A DNA stretch of 15,811 nucleotides, from assembly GCA_031406795.1 (NCBI GenBank), contig JANOHV010000083.1, positions 1 to 15,811 of the forward strand, in the 5' to 3' direction. The notes under the pieces are model-generated. The model did not search any database, was not told the DNA's origin, and saw nothing but the letters and a program-made list of their open reading frames with translations. This stretch comes from DATDCY01 sp031406795 [NCBI: Candidatus Rokuibacteriota bacterium]. Lineage in GTDB: Bacteria; JAUVQV01. The first letter of the stretch is position 1; every line of letters begins with the position of its first letter. Made by a program: the position numbers and the translations under genes. Shown one piece after another: positions 5,764 to 12,211 of this stretch.

Positions 5764-6755
5764 TGGTCCTCCGGGGAATGTCGCAGGAACAAGCCCGGTC
5801 GGAACGCGAGACCCCGGCCGAGAGCACGGCTCGCCAATGTGCGGCCTTGCCACGGCACAGTTGCCTAGTCTGTTGCTCCTCTAAGGTGGTCAAGTCGCGA
5901 CGCTTTCCCGCCCCGTCCATGCGGCATTGCCTACGCTGCGACGCGGATTTTTTCGCCGGCGAGCTCCCCGGCCCAGACTTATACTCGCCAGCCTACTTCG
6001 CGGGGGACGAGTACTACTCGTACGTCGAAGACGAGGCGGTCCACCGCCTGAACGCGGATCGCAAGATCGAGCGACTGCTCCGGCACGGGGTTGCGCCCCG
6101 CGTCGTCGTCGAGATCGGGTGTGCCTACGGCTTCTTCCTGCGACGAGTGGCCGAGCGCTTTCCACACACAATGTGCATTGGCATCGACGTAAACCCGGAA
6201 GTAATCGCAGCGGCGCGCTGCCACGGCGGCGAAATATTGTTTTTCCACGCCGGTGAGCGCGACGCGTTCTTCGCCGCGACGCGCAACGCACCAGTGGACT
6301 GGCTCGTTGCATGGGACACGTTCGAGCACCTGCCCGATGCCGAGGTGTTCCTTCAGTACGTGCGCAAGATTGCCAACCCGAAGTCGCTTTGCGCGTTGAC
6401 GACCATCGACGCGGGCGGTTTGGTCGGGCGTCTGCGCGGCACGCGTTGGCGTCAATTCCACCCGCCCACACACGTGCTCTACCCGACCCGACGAACACTG
6501 GCCTATCTCGCGCGCGTGGTGGGCTGGAAGGTCCTGGCCCACGAGACGTTCGGGTACTATCGACCGGCGCGGCACTATCTCGCGGTGGGGAGCCGCATCC
6601 TCCCGCGCTCGCTGCGGGCGTGCTACCAGCGACTGCTGATGAAACCGCCGTTCGGCAGGGGTATTTACCTTAACTTATATGACATCGACCTGTTCGCATT
6701 CCGGTGCACCGACGAAGCGCCGTCGTGTCGGGGAGCCGAGGAAGTCAGCCAATGA
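5763..6755 (+). CDS. Class I SAM-dependent methyltransferase with Cys-pair N-terminus
   Basis: The 330-residue protein has a Methyltransf_23-like core: VEIGCAYGFFL at 117-127 (SAM loop), GIDVNPE at 140-146, AWDTFEHLPD at 183-192 and FHPPTHVLY at 232-240, the last typical of methyltransferases in glycan clusters. Ahead of the core, CLVC (34-37) and CLRC (56-59) form two CxxC pairs, suggesting a small zinc ribbon as seen in many sugar and natural-product methyltransferases. The role is probably methylation of a glycan residue or sugar nucleotide in the cytoplasm. The start is uncertain: GTG 5760, ATG 5763 and ATG 5778 are all possible. I chose 5763 for its GGGG motif upstream and its TGATG overlap with the small ORF. 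The stop overlaps the next gene as ATGA. Confidence 0.85.
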   Translation: MVLRGMSQEQARSERETPAESTARQCAALPRHSCLVCCSSKVVKSRRFPAPSMRHCLRCDADFFAGELPGPDLYSPAYFAGDEYYSYVEDEAVHRLNADRKIERLLRHGVAPRVVVEIGCAYGFFLRRVAERFPHTMCIGIDVNPEVIAAARCHGGEILFFHAGERDAFFAATRNAPVDWLVAWDTFEHLPDAEVFLQYVRKIANPKSLCALTTIDAGGLVGRLRGTRWRQFHPPTHVLYPTRRTLAYLARVVGWKVLAHETFGYYRPARHYLAVGSRILPRSLRACYQRLLMKPPFGRGIYLNLYDIDLFAFRCTDEAPSCRGAEEVSQ

Positions 6756-7702
6756 AGACGCTGAGCATCGTCTGCCCCGTATTCAATGAGGAGGAGGTCA
6801 TCGCGGCGTTTTATCGAACGCTCGCTGCTGAGCTCGACGCCATCCGGCAGCGTTACCGGGCAGAGGTGATCTTCGTCGTGGATCGCTCCATGGACCAAAC
6901 CCTCGAGATCCTGCGGGGGATCGCCGCCAGCGACCCGCGCGTGCGGGTACTGGCGCTGTCGAGCCGCTTCGGGCACCAGATGTCGCTCGTGGCAGGCATG
7001 GACCATGCCGAGGGAGACGCCGTCGTGATGCTGGACTCCGACCTGCAGCATCCTCCCGAGCTCATCCCGAAGATGCTCGAGAAGTTCGAGGAGGGGTACG
7101 ACATCGTATTCACGGTCCGCGAGGATGCCCCCGATAGTGGGCTCCTCAAGCGTTGGTCGTCGCGGATGTTCTACCGCCTCGTGAACAAGCTCACTACCGT
7201 GCCGGTGCAGGAGAGCGCGGCCGACTTCCGGCTCGTTTCGCGGCGGGTGGCGCGCGTGTTCCAGACGCAGATCCGCGAGCGCAACCAGTTCCTCCGCGGC
7301 CTCTACGGCTGGGTCGGATTCAGGTCCATCGGGTTGCGCTTCGCTGGCCAGCCCCGCGGCGGTGGCCGCAGCAAGTACTCCGTGCCCCGACTCGTGCGGT
7401 TCGCGACGGAGGGCGTCATCTCGTTCAGTAAGCGCCCGCTCTCAGCGGCGATCTACCTGGGGTTCGCTTTCGCGTTCCTCGGCCTGCTCCTCGCCATCGT
7501 GGCTGTCTTCCAGTTCTTCTATTATGCCTCTCTCCCCTCGGGCTGGACCACGCTCGTCATCTTGATCTCGGTGTTCAGCGGCGTGCAACTCGTCTTTCTT
7601 GGTGTCATCGGCGAGTACGTGGGGTTCATCTTCGACGAAGTGAAGAACCGGCCTCTCTACATCGTTGAGGAGGCGATCGGGTTCCCCCGCTCGCAGCCGT
7701 AA
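6752..7702 (+). CDS. GtrB/DPM1-like GT2 polyprenyl-phosphate glycosyltransferase
   Basis: The 316-residue protein starts KTLSIVCPVFNEEEVI and has the family signature LDSDLQHPPE at 94-103, ADFRLVSRRV at 157-166 and two C-terminal transmembrane hairpin segments at about 233-256 and 266-289, ending GEYVGFIFDEVKNRP. Enzymes of this type (GtrB, ArnC, DPM synthase) charge undecaprenyl phosphate with a sugar on the cytoplasmic face. The start at ATG 6752 is supported by GAGGAA eight bases upstream and by alignment with the family; the frame extends further upstream, but only within the preceding gene. The usual VDDGS nucleotide-binding motif reads VVDRSMD here (42-48). A polytopic glycosyltransferase follows after six bases, the normal partner of GtrB. 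No GtrA-like flippase is present in the window. Confidence 0.9.
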   Translation: MKTLSIVCPVFNEEEVIAAFYRTLAAELDAIRQRYRAEVIFVVDRSMDQTLEILRGIAASDPRVRVLALSSRFGHQMSLVAGMDHAEGDAVVMLDSDLQHPPELIPKMLEKFEEGYDIVFTVREDAPDSGLLKRWSSRMFYRLVNKLTTVPVQESAADFRLVSRRVARVFQTQIRERNQFLRGLYGWVGFRSIGLRFAGQPRGGGRSKYSVPRLVRFATEGVISFSKRPLSAAIYLGFAFAFLGLLLAIVAVFQFFYYASLPSGWTTLVILISVFSGVQLVFLGVIGEYVGFIFDEVKNRPLYIVEEAIGFPRSQP

Positions 7703-7708
7703 CAACCT

Positions 7709-9220
7709 ATGCAAGACCGCGTGTTCGCTCTCGAAAGCCGACACATCTCGTGGGCCGCCGCGGGAATCATGCTTGCATCGCTTATGCCGCAATTCTTCTA
7801 CTTCTCGCCCGACGACATCTGCTTTGCAGTCATGCCAGACCCCAACCGCGCAATCGGGCAGGTCTACATGAGCGGCGGGCGGTATCTGAGCGCCCTTCTT
7901 TTCGAAGCGCTACGGGTTTGCCACCTCAACGCGATGCGCGATTACCCGGTGCTGGCTGCGCTCTACGCCATCGCGTTCGGCTACTTCGCGAAATCGGCCG
8001 CGTCCTTCGTATGGCCCGAAAACCGCAGCCCGGTCGTCCCGGTCATGGGCGCCGCCCTCTTCTGCTTTCACGGTTTCCAGCTTGATCTCAACTCTTTCAA
8101 GCTCCAGTACGGTGTGAGCGCACTCATGTACGCACTGATGGCTGCGTATCTGGCTGTCATGTCACGAGCGGGCTACCCGCGGCGGAAGTATGCCTATGGC
8201 CTTGCGCTGCTCGTGCTGCTCAACTTCACGTATCAACCCGCCACGATGGCGTTGGCGTGGCTCACCCTCGCAAGGGCGTTGGTCGAATTGGCGGGCTGCC
8301 GCGAGACGGGCGCCTCGTACCGCGCGCGGGTTCGTGGCGTCTTCGCCCGCCTCACACTCGCGGCGACGATTGTGGTCACTGCCGCAGGCCTGTACATCGT
8401 CGCGTCGGGCCTTCTCTCGCGGGCGGTGGGCATACCGCTCGTGAAAACGTATGCGCAATTCAGTTGGCCTGTCTTTCGCGGCCACTTCGCACAACACCTT
8501 TCGGCCATCGGCGAGTTGCTGAGGCCGGCGCCGGACGGTCTCCAGTATGGGCTCCTGAACGGGGGCGTGCTGCCCGTGCTCTGGGCGGCGTTGGCCCTCG
8601 CTTGTATCTACGCACTGTCCCGTTTGGCGGGTACCCTCGCTGCCGCGGTCGTCGCCGCGGTCGTCGTCCTCCTGCTGGTTTTCGCGCAAAACCCACAGAA
8701 CCTGGCCGTCGCCTACTACTGGCCTTCACCGCGAAGTTCGTTCTACGCAAGCCTCATCACGCCCGTCCTCGCGGCAGCTGCCGCTGCGGCGGCGGCCGCC
8801 GCAAGCGCTGGGCGGAGGCGCGTCATAGTCGTCGTCGGTATCGCACTGCTGCTCGAAATCGCCGTAATGGCGCGGCTGATGGCGGACCGCTATGAACTCT
8901 TTCGCCGCGACCTCGTGGTCGCTGCACAAATCAACGCACAGATCGCCGTCGACCCTCGCCTCTCCGGAGCCAAGGGTATCCGCTTCCCGGCCGCGCTGGG
9001 GCAGCCTTACACTCGCTTCTACGCCGGTCTCCCGTTTTCAGGCTTCGGGGCGGGGGGGTCCCTCTTCGCGTCCCCGTGGGCCCGATCCGCGTTGCTTCAA
9101 TACGCCGGCGGCGCCGACCTGTTGTTCACGGGCGATGCGACATGCCAGGCGGATGAGCCGAGGCACCTCCGACCGATGTCGCTCCGCCGCGAGGGAGACG
9201 ACATCGTGGTTTGTTTTTGA
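7709..9220 (+). CDS. Polytopic membrane glycosyltransferase, GtrII-like
   Basis: The 503-residue protein is strongly hydrophobic, with roughly ten transmembrane segments. Near the N-terminus it has SPDDIC (33-38) followed by a GGRYLSALLFEAL helix (56-68), a layout resembling the DD...GR region of the GtrII family (Glucos_trans_II), whose members use an undecaprenyl-phosphate sugar to modify O-antigen on the periplasmic side. A soluble C-terminal tail of about 100 residues follows the last membrane segment. The gene begins six bases after the GtrB-like gene, which would supply its lipid-linked donor. No Shine-Dalgarno motif is evident, so it may depend on coupling. It carries a run of twelve Ala interrupted only by one Ser near residue 355. 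Another GT-C family is possible; that it is a GT-C-type membrane transferase is more certain than the GtrII subgroup. Confidence 0.75.
   Translation: MQDRVFALESRHISWAAAGIMLASLMPQFFYFSPDDICFAVMPDPNRAIGQVYMSGGRYLSALLFEALRVCHLNAMRDYPVLAALYAIAFGYFAKSAASFVWPENRSPVVPVMGAALFCFHGFQLDLNSFKLQYGVSALMYALMAAYLAVMSRAGYPRRKYAYGLALLVLLNFTYQPATMALAWLTLARALVELAGCRETGASYRARVRGVFARLTLAATIVVTAAGLYIVASGLLSRAVGIPLVKTYAQFSWPVFRGHFAQHLSAIGELLRPAPDGLQYGLLNGGVLPVLWAALALACIYALSRLAGTLAAAVVAAVVVLLLVFAQNPQNLAVAYYWPSPRSSFYASLITPVLAAAAAAAAAAASAGRRRVIVVVGIALLLEIAVMARLMADRYELFRRDLVVAAQINAQIAVDPRLSGAKGIRFPAALGQPYTRFYAGLPFSGFGAGGSLFASPWARSALLQYAGGADLLFTGDATCQADEPRHLRPMSLRREGDDIVVCF
8642..8665 (+). repeat. Exact 12-bp tandem duplication in a membrane segment
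   Basis: GCCGCGGTCGTC occurs twice back to back, at 8642-8653 and 8654-8665, encoding AAVV-type hydrophobic residues twice within a predicted transmembrane helix. The copies are identical, which suggests recent slippage. It is in frame and adds four residues. Confidence 0.7.
8771..8802 (+). repeat. Two adjacent 14-bp perfect palindromes in a poly-alanine tract
   Basis: GCGGCAGCTGCCGC (8771-8784) and GCGGCGGCCGCCGC (8789-8802) are each identical to their reverse complement. They lie in the GC-rich run coding for the poly-Ala segment of the membrane glycosyltransferase. The likeliest cause is Ala-codon repetition (GCG/GCC/GCT) rather than a protein-binding site. Confidence 0.5.
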
Positions 9221-9247
9221 AAGTGCCGACGCGTTGTTTCCGGATCA

Positions 9248-9439
9248 GAATCGCTCGCGAACATCATAAAAACTCTCCAAAATCGTCTCGGGTAGCGTCG
9301 AATAGTACATGCCGAAGCTCGGAATAAGACATCCAAGTCCGCGCCGGAGGATTGGCTGCATTTTGCAGGGCAACTCCTGGTCGGGGAGACGGGGCACCTG
9401 CCGGGACAGCCGCAGGCTGAAGGCGCAGGAGGCAAGAAA
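9248..9439 (-). pseudogene. Possible C-terminal gene remnant on the minus strand
   Basis: A minus-strand frame is open for 64 codons between TGA 9440-9442 and TGA 9245-9247. Its last part reads PSFGMYYSTLPETILESF followed by a short charged tail and the stop, and this part has a more even base composition than the flanks, like an authentic protein C-terminus. The upstream half is GC-rich and less convincing. There is no start with a ribosome-binding site. I do not recognise the family. It may be the tail of a gene removed when the flanking operons were joined. Confidence 0.25.
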
Positions 9440-9476
9440 TCAGGCGACTGGGAGGATCTCGCCGGACGTCGAAGCC

Positions 9477-9505
9477 TTGTCTTGATCTTGTCTTTCGCAT
9501 ATCAT
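9477..9505 (+). promoter_or_regulatory. Sigma70-like promoter for the dehydratase operon
   Basis: TTGTCT at 9477-9482 (four of six to consensus) and TATCAT at 9500-9505 (five of six) are 17 bases apart, in the most AT-rich patch of the spacer. The predicted start near 9512 gives a leader of about 75 bases to ATG 9587. This would make the operon from 9587 to 14638 independent of the genes upstream. Confidence 0.45.
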
Positions 9506-9586
9506 AATTATCAGGAACAAGTAGGTTTCGAATCGTGCCGCAATGGACCCCGATACTTGCAGGTCCGTCAGCCAGGGAGGCTGTTG

Positions 9587-10585
9587 ATGTCACTGAACGG
9601 GAAGAAAGTCCTGCTGACCGGGGCGGACGGCTTCATCGGCAGCCATCTCGCGGAAGCGCTCGTCGCCAGCGGCTGCAAGCTCAAGGCCTTCGTCTTCTAC
9701 AACTCCTTCAACAGCTGGGGCTGGCTTGATACGCTCCCGCGGGCCGTGCTGGACGAGATCGAAGTCTTCGCGGGCGACATCCGGGATCCCAATGGCGTCG
9801 AGGTGTCGATGCGGGGGTGCGACCTCGTGTTCCATCTGGCCGCACTGATCGCCATTCCATTCTCGTATCATTCGCCGGATTCCTACGTCGACACGAATAT
9901 CCGGGGGACCCTCAATGTCCTTCAGGCCGCCCGCAGGCACAACGTCAGCCGGGTTCTGGTAACCTCGACCTCGGAGGTGTACGGGACCGCGCAGTACGCC
10001 CCGATCGACGAGAAGCATCCCTGTCAGGGGCAGTCGCCGTACAGCGCGACGAAGATCGGTGCGGACCGGCTCGCCGAGTCCTTTTACCGCTCCTTCGACA
10101 CCCCGGTGGTGACGGTCCGTCCCTTCAATACCTACGGTCCCCGCCAATCGGCGCGGGCCGTGATTCCCACGATCATCACCCAATTGCTCTGCGGGGAGAC
10201 GACCATCCGTCTGGGCAGTCTGAGCCCCACGCGCGACTTCAACTACGTGAAGGACACGGTCCAGGGCTTCCTGGAGCTGGCCGACGCGCCGAACGTGATC
10301 GGCGAGGAAGTGAACATCGCCACGGGGAGGGAGCACTCGGTCGGGGATGTTGCCTCGATCCTGATCTCGGAACTCAACCCCGAGGCCCGGATCGTCGAGG
10401 AGGCGGCGCGTCTGCGCCCGGAGAAATCGGAAGTCTTCCGCCTCATCGGGGACAACGCAAAGCTCACCCGTCTGACCCGGTGGCAGCCACGCTATGATCT
10501 GGCGGCAGGCCTCAAGGATACCGTGGCCTGGTTCCGGGAACCGGGCAACCTCGCGAAGTACAAGGCCTGGCTCTACAACGTCTAG
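9587..10585 (+). CDS. legB: NAD-dependent sugar-nucleotide 4,6-dehydratase, LegB-like
   Basis: The 332-residue extended SDR has TGADGFIG at 11-18 for NAD binding, TSTSEVYG near 126-133 and the catalytic Y152-x3-K156 in PYSATK. Segments such as YNSFNSWGWLDTLP, HSPDSYVDTNIRGTLNVLQ and NTYGPRQSARAVIPTIITQL match my recollection of LegB, the dehydratase of legionaminic acid synthesis that converts GDP-GlcNAc to its 4-keto-6-deoxy form. I infer a GDP- or UDP-linked HexNAc substrate. The ATG at 9587 is chosen over upstream in-frame starts because GGGAGG sits seven bases before it and the Rossmann strand begins at once. The nucleotidyltransferase gene follows eight bases after the stop, implying a pathway unit. 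No legionaminic acid aminotransferase, acetyltransferase or synthase is present here, so the end product may differ. Confidence 0.88.
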   Translation: MSLNGKKVLLTGADGFIGSHLAEALVASGCKLKAFVFYNSFNSWGWLDTLPRAVLDEIEVFAGDIRDPNGVEVSMRGCDLVFHLAALIAIPFSYHSPDSYVDTNIRGTLNVLQAARRHNVSRVLVTSTSEVYGTAQYAPIDEKHPCQGQSPYSATKIGADRLAESFYRSFDTPVVTVRPFNTYGPRQSARAVIPTIITQLLCGETTIRLGSLSPTRDFNYVKDTVQGFLELADAPNVIGEEVNIATGREHSVGDVASILISELNPEARIVEEAARLRPEKSEVFRLIGDNAKLTRLTRWQPRYDLAAGLKDTVAWFREPGNLAKYKAWLYNV

Positions 10586-10593
10586 GGGGACCG

Positions 10594-11310
10594 ATGCGCG
10601 CTGTGATTCTCGCCGGTGGCAAGGGGACGCGCCTGCTCCCGTACACCACGCTTATCCCGAAGCCGCTCGTGCCGCTCGGCGGGCAGTATTCCATCCTCGA
10701 GATCATTCTCATGCAGCTCGCCGGTGCCGGCTTCACGAGGGTCACCCTGGCGGTGAACCACCTCGCGGACCTCATCATGGCCTACTTCGGCGATGGTTCC
10801 CGTTGGGGGATTCGCCTGGACTACTCGCTCGAAGACCGGCCGCTCTCGACAATCGGTCCGCTGACCCTGATCGACGATTTGCCCGAGCGGTTCCTCGTCA
10901 TGAACGGTGACATCCTCTGCGACCTGGACTACGCCGCATTCTTCAACGCTCACGCGGCCAGCGATGCAATGGCCTCGGTCTCGGCCTACCGGCGGGAGGT
11001 GAAAATCGATTTCGGCGTGCTCACGTACGACAACGCCCATCGCCTGACCGGCTTTCAGGAAAAGCCCTCCTATCCGTTTGACGTCAGCATGGGGATCTAC
11101 TGCCTCAATCGCAGCGTCGTCGAAGGACTGCCGCGCGGCGAGGCCTACGGATTCGACAACCTGATGCTCGACGCAATCAGGAATGGCAGCCCGATCGCGA
11201 TCCAGCCGTTCTTCGGCTACTGGCTGGACATCGGCCGCCCCGACGATTACCAGTACGCGAACGACAACTTCGAAGAACTCGCAAGACGTCTCGGCATCGG
11301 CTCGAAATGA
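10594..11310 (+). CDS. Sugar-1-phosphate nucleotidyltransferase
   Basis: The 238-residue protein is a compact NTP-transferase domain. It has LAGGKGTRL at 6-14 (nucleotide-binding loop), IPKPLVPLGG at 21-30, MNGDILCD at 103-110 with the metal-binding Asp106, EKPSYPFDVSMGIY in the sugar-binding region and GYWLDIGRPDDY near the C-terminus. It activates a sugar 1-phosphate with a nucleoside triphosphate. It resembles the catalytic domain of PtmE/mannose-1-phosphate guanylyltransferase-like enzymes but lacks the CBS domains PtmE carries and the beta-helix of GlmU. Its position right after the LegB-like gene favours a GDP-sugar, but the nucleotide cannot be read from the sequence by eye. AGGGGGA precedes the ATG by three bases. 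Its stop overlaps the next start as ATGA. Confidence 0.88.
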   Translation: MRAVILAGGKGTRLLPYTTLIPKPLVPLGGQYSILEIILMQLAGAGFTRVTLAVNHLADLIMAYFGDGSRWGIRLDYSLEDRPLSTIGPLTLIDDLPERFLVMNGDILCDLDYAAFFNAHAASDAMASVSAYRREVKIDFGVLTYDNAHRLTGFQEKPSYPFDVSMGIYCLNRSVVEGLPRGEAYGFDNLMLDAIRNGSPIAIQPFFGYWLDIGRPDDYQYANDNFEELARRLGIGSK

Positions 11311-12197
11311 GCGTGCTCGTCACGGGCGCCTCGGGGTCATTCGGCCGTTTCGTGTGCGCGCGACTCGAGGCCGACGCTCAAGGGCCCGTCTGGCGCGTTG
11401 ACCGCTTCCCGGGCGCGGCGGGTCGCCATCGCACGTGCGACCTCACCGGGGAGGATGACGTGCGGCGCCTGCTCGCCGACATCCGTCCTTCTTTGATTCT
11501 TCACCTGGCCGGGACTTTCAGCAACAACTTCGCTCAGGACCTGGCCGCCAACGCCCTGGGTGCGAAGCACATCCTCGACGCGACAGTCCGGGAAGAAATC
11601 AAAGCTCGCGTCGTCCTCATCGGGAGTGCGGCCGAGTACGGACTCGTCTCGCCCGAGGAGAATCCGATCCGGGAGGATCGCGTGCTCAGGCCCGTTTCGG
11701 TCTATGGCGTCACGAAATCCTTTCAGACGCAAATCGCCTGTTATTATGCCCATGCCCGGCAGGCGGACGTCGTCGTCGCGCGCCTGTTCAACCTCTTCGC
11801 ACCCGGCCTCTCCGAGCGTCTGTTCGTCGGGCGCGTGCAGCGCCAGATCGCTCAGGTCCTCCGCGGCGAGACGCGGGAGATCGCGGTCGGCAACCTCGAG
11901 GCGCAACGGGACTATGTGGACGTCGAGAACGCGGCGGCGCACGTGCGGCTGATTGCCGAGCGGGGTCGCGCGGGGGAGGTCTACCATGTCGCCAGCGGGG
12001 TCCCGATGACCATGCGCGCTCTGCTCGGGAAGATGCTCGCCGAGGCGGGGCTCGACTTCTCGGTGGTCAGGGAGAATCAGATCCCCGGCGGGCGCACCGG
12101 GTACGACGTACCCCTCATCTACGCCGACATGACAAGGACCCTGGCTTTGGCGCAGGAGTGCCCAGAGAGCTATCCGGTCAACTGCGCACCCTGCTGA
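11307..12197 (+). CDS. NAD(P)-dependent SDR sugar-nucleotide reductase/epimerase, Rmd-like
   Basis: The 296-residue extended SDR has TGASGSFG at 6-13, IGSAAEYG at 105-112 and catalytic Y133-x3-K137 (SVYGVTKS). The segments LILHLAGTFSNN, VGNLEAQRDYVDVENAA and YHVASGVPMTMRALL resemble GDP-4-keto-6-deoxy-mannose reductase (Rmd) and related RmlD-like enzymes. It probably reduces or epimerises the keto sugar made by the upstream dehydratase, closing a three-gene route to an activated 6-deoxy sugar; this is inference from order and family. The last 12-16 residues (ending YPVNCAPC) are unlike the family, and the -1 frame is open there and runs into the next gene. A late frameshift near 12151 is therefore possible. 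The catalytic core is intact either way. Confidence 0.82.
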   Translation: MSVLVTGASGSFGRFVCARLEADAQGPVWRVDRFPGAAGRHRTCDLTGEDDVRRLLADIRPSLILHLAGTFSNNFAQDLAANALGAKHILDATVREEIKARVVLIGSAAEYGLVSPEENPIREDRVLRPVSVYGVTKSFQTQIACYYAHARQADVVVARLFNLFAPGLSERLFVGRVQRQIAQVLRGETREIAVGNLEAQRDYVDVENAAAHVRLIAERGRAGEVYHVASGVPMTMRALLGKMLAEAGLDFSVVRENQIPGGRTGYDVPLIYADMTRTLALAQECPESYPVNCAPC

Positions 12198-12211
12198 GGA
12201 CGCGCCACGGA

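Noticed and set aside
8771-8802. Paired 14-bp palindromes as an operator site
   Set aside because: They lie deep inside a coding region and are explained by repeated GC-rich alanine codons.
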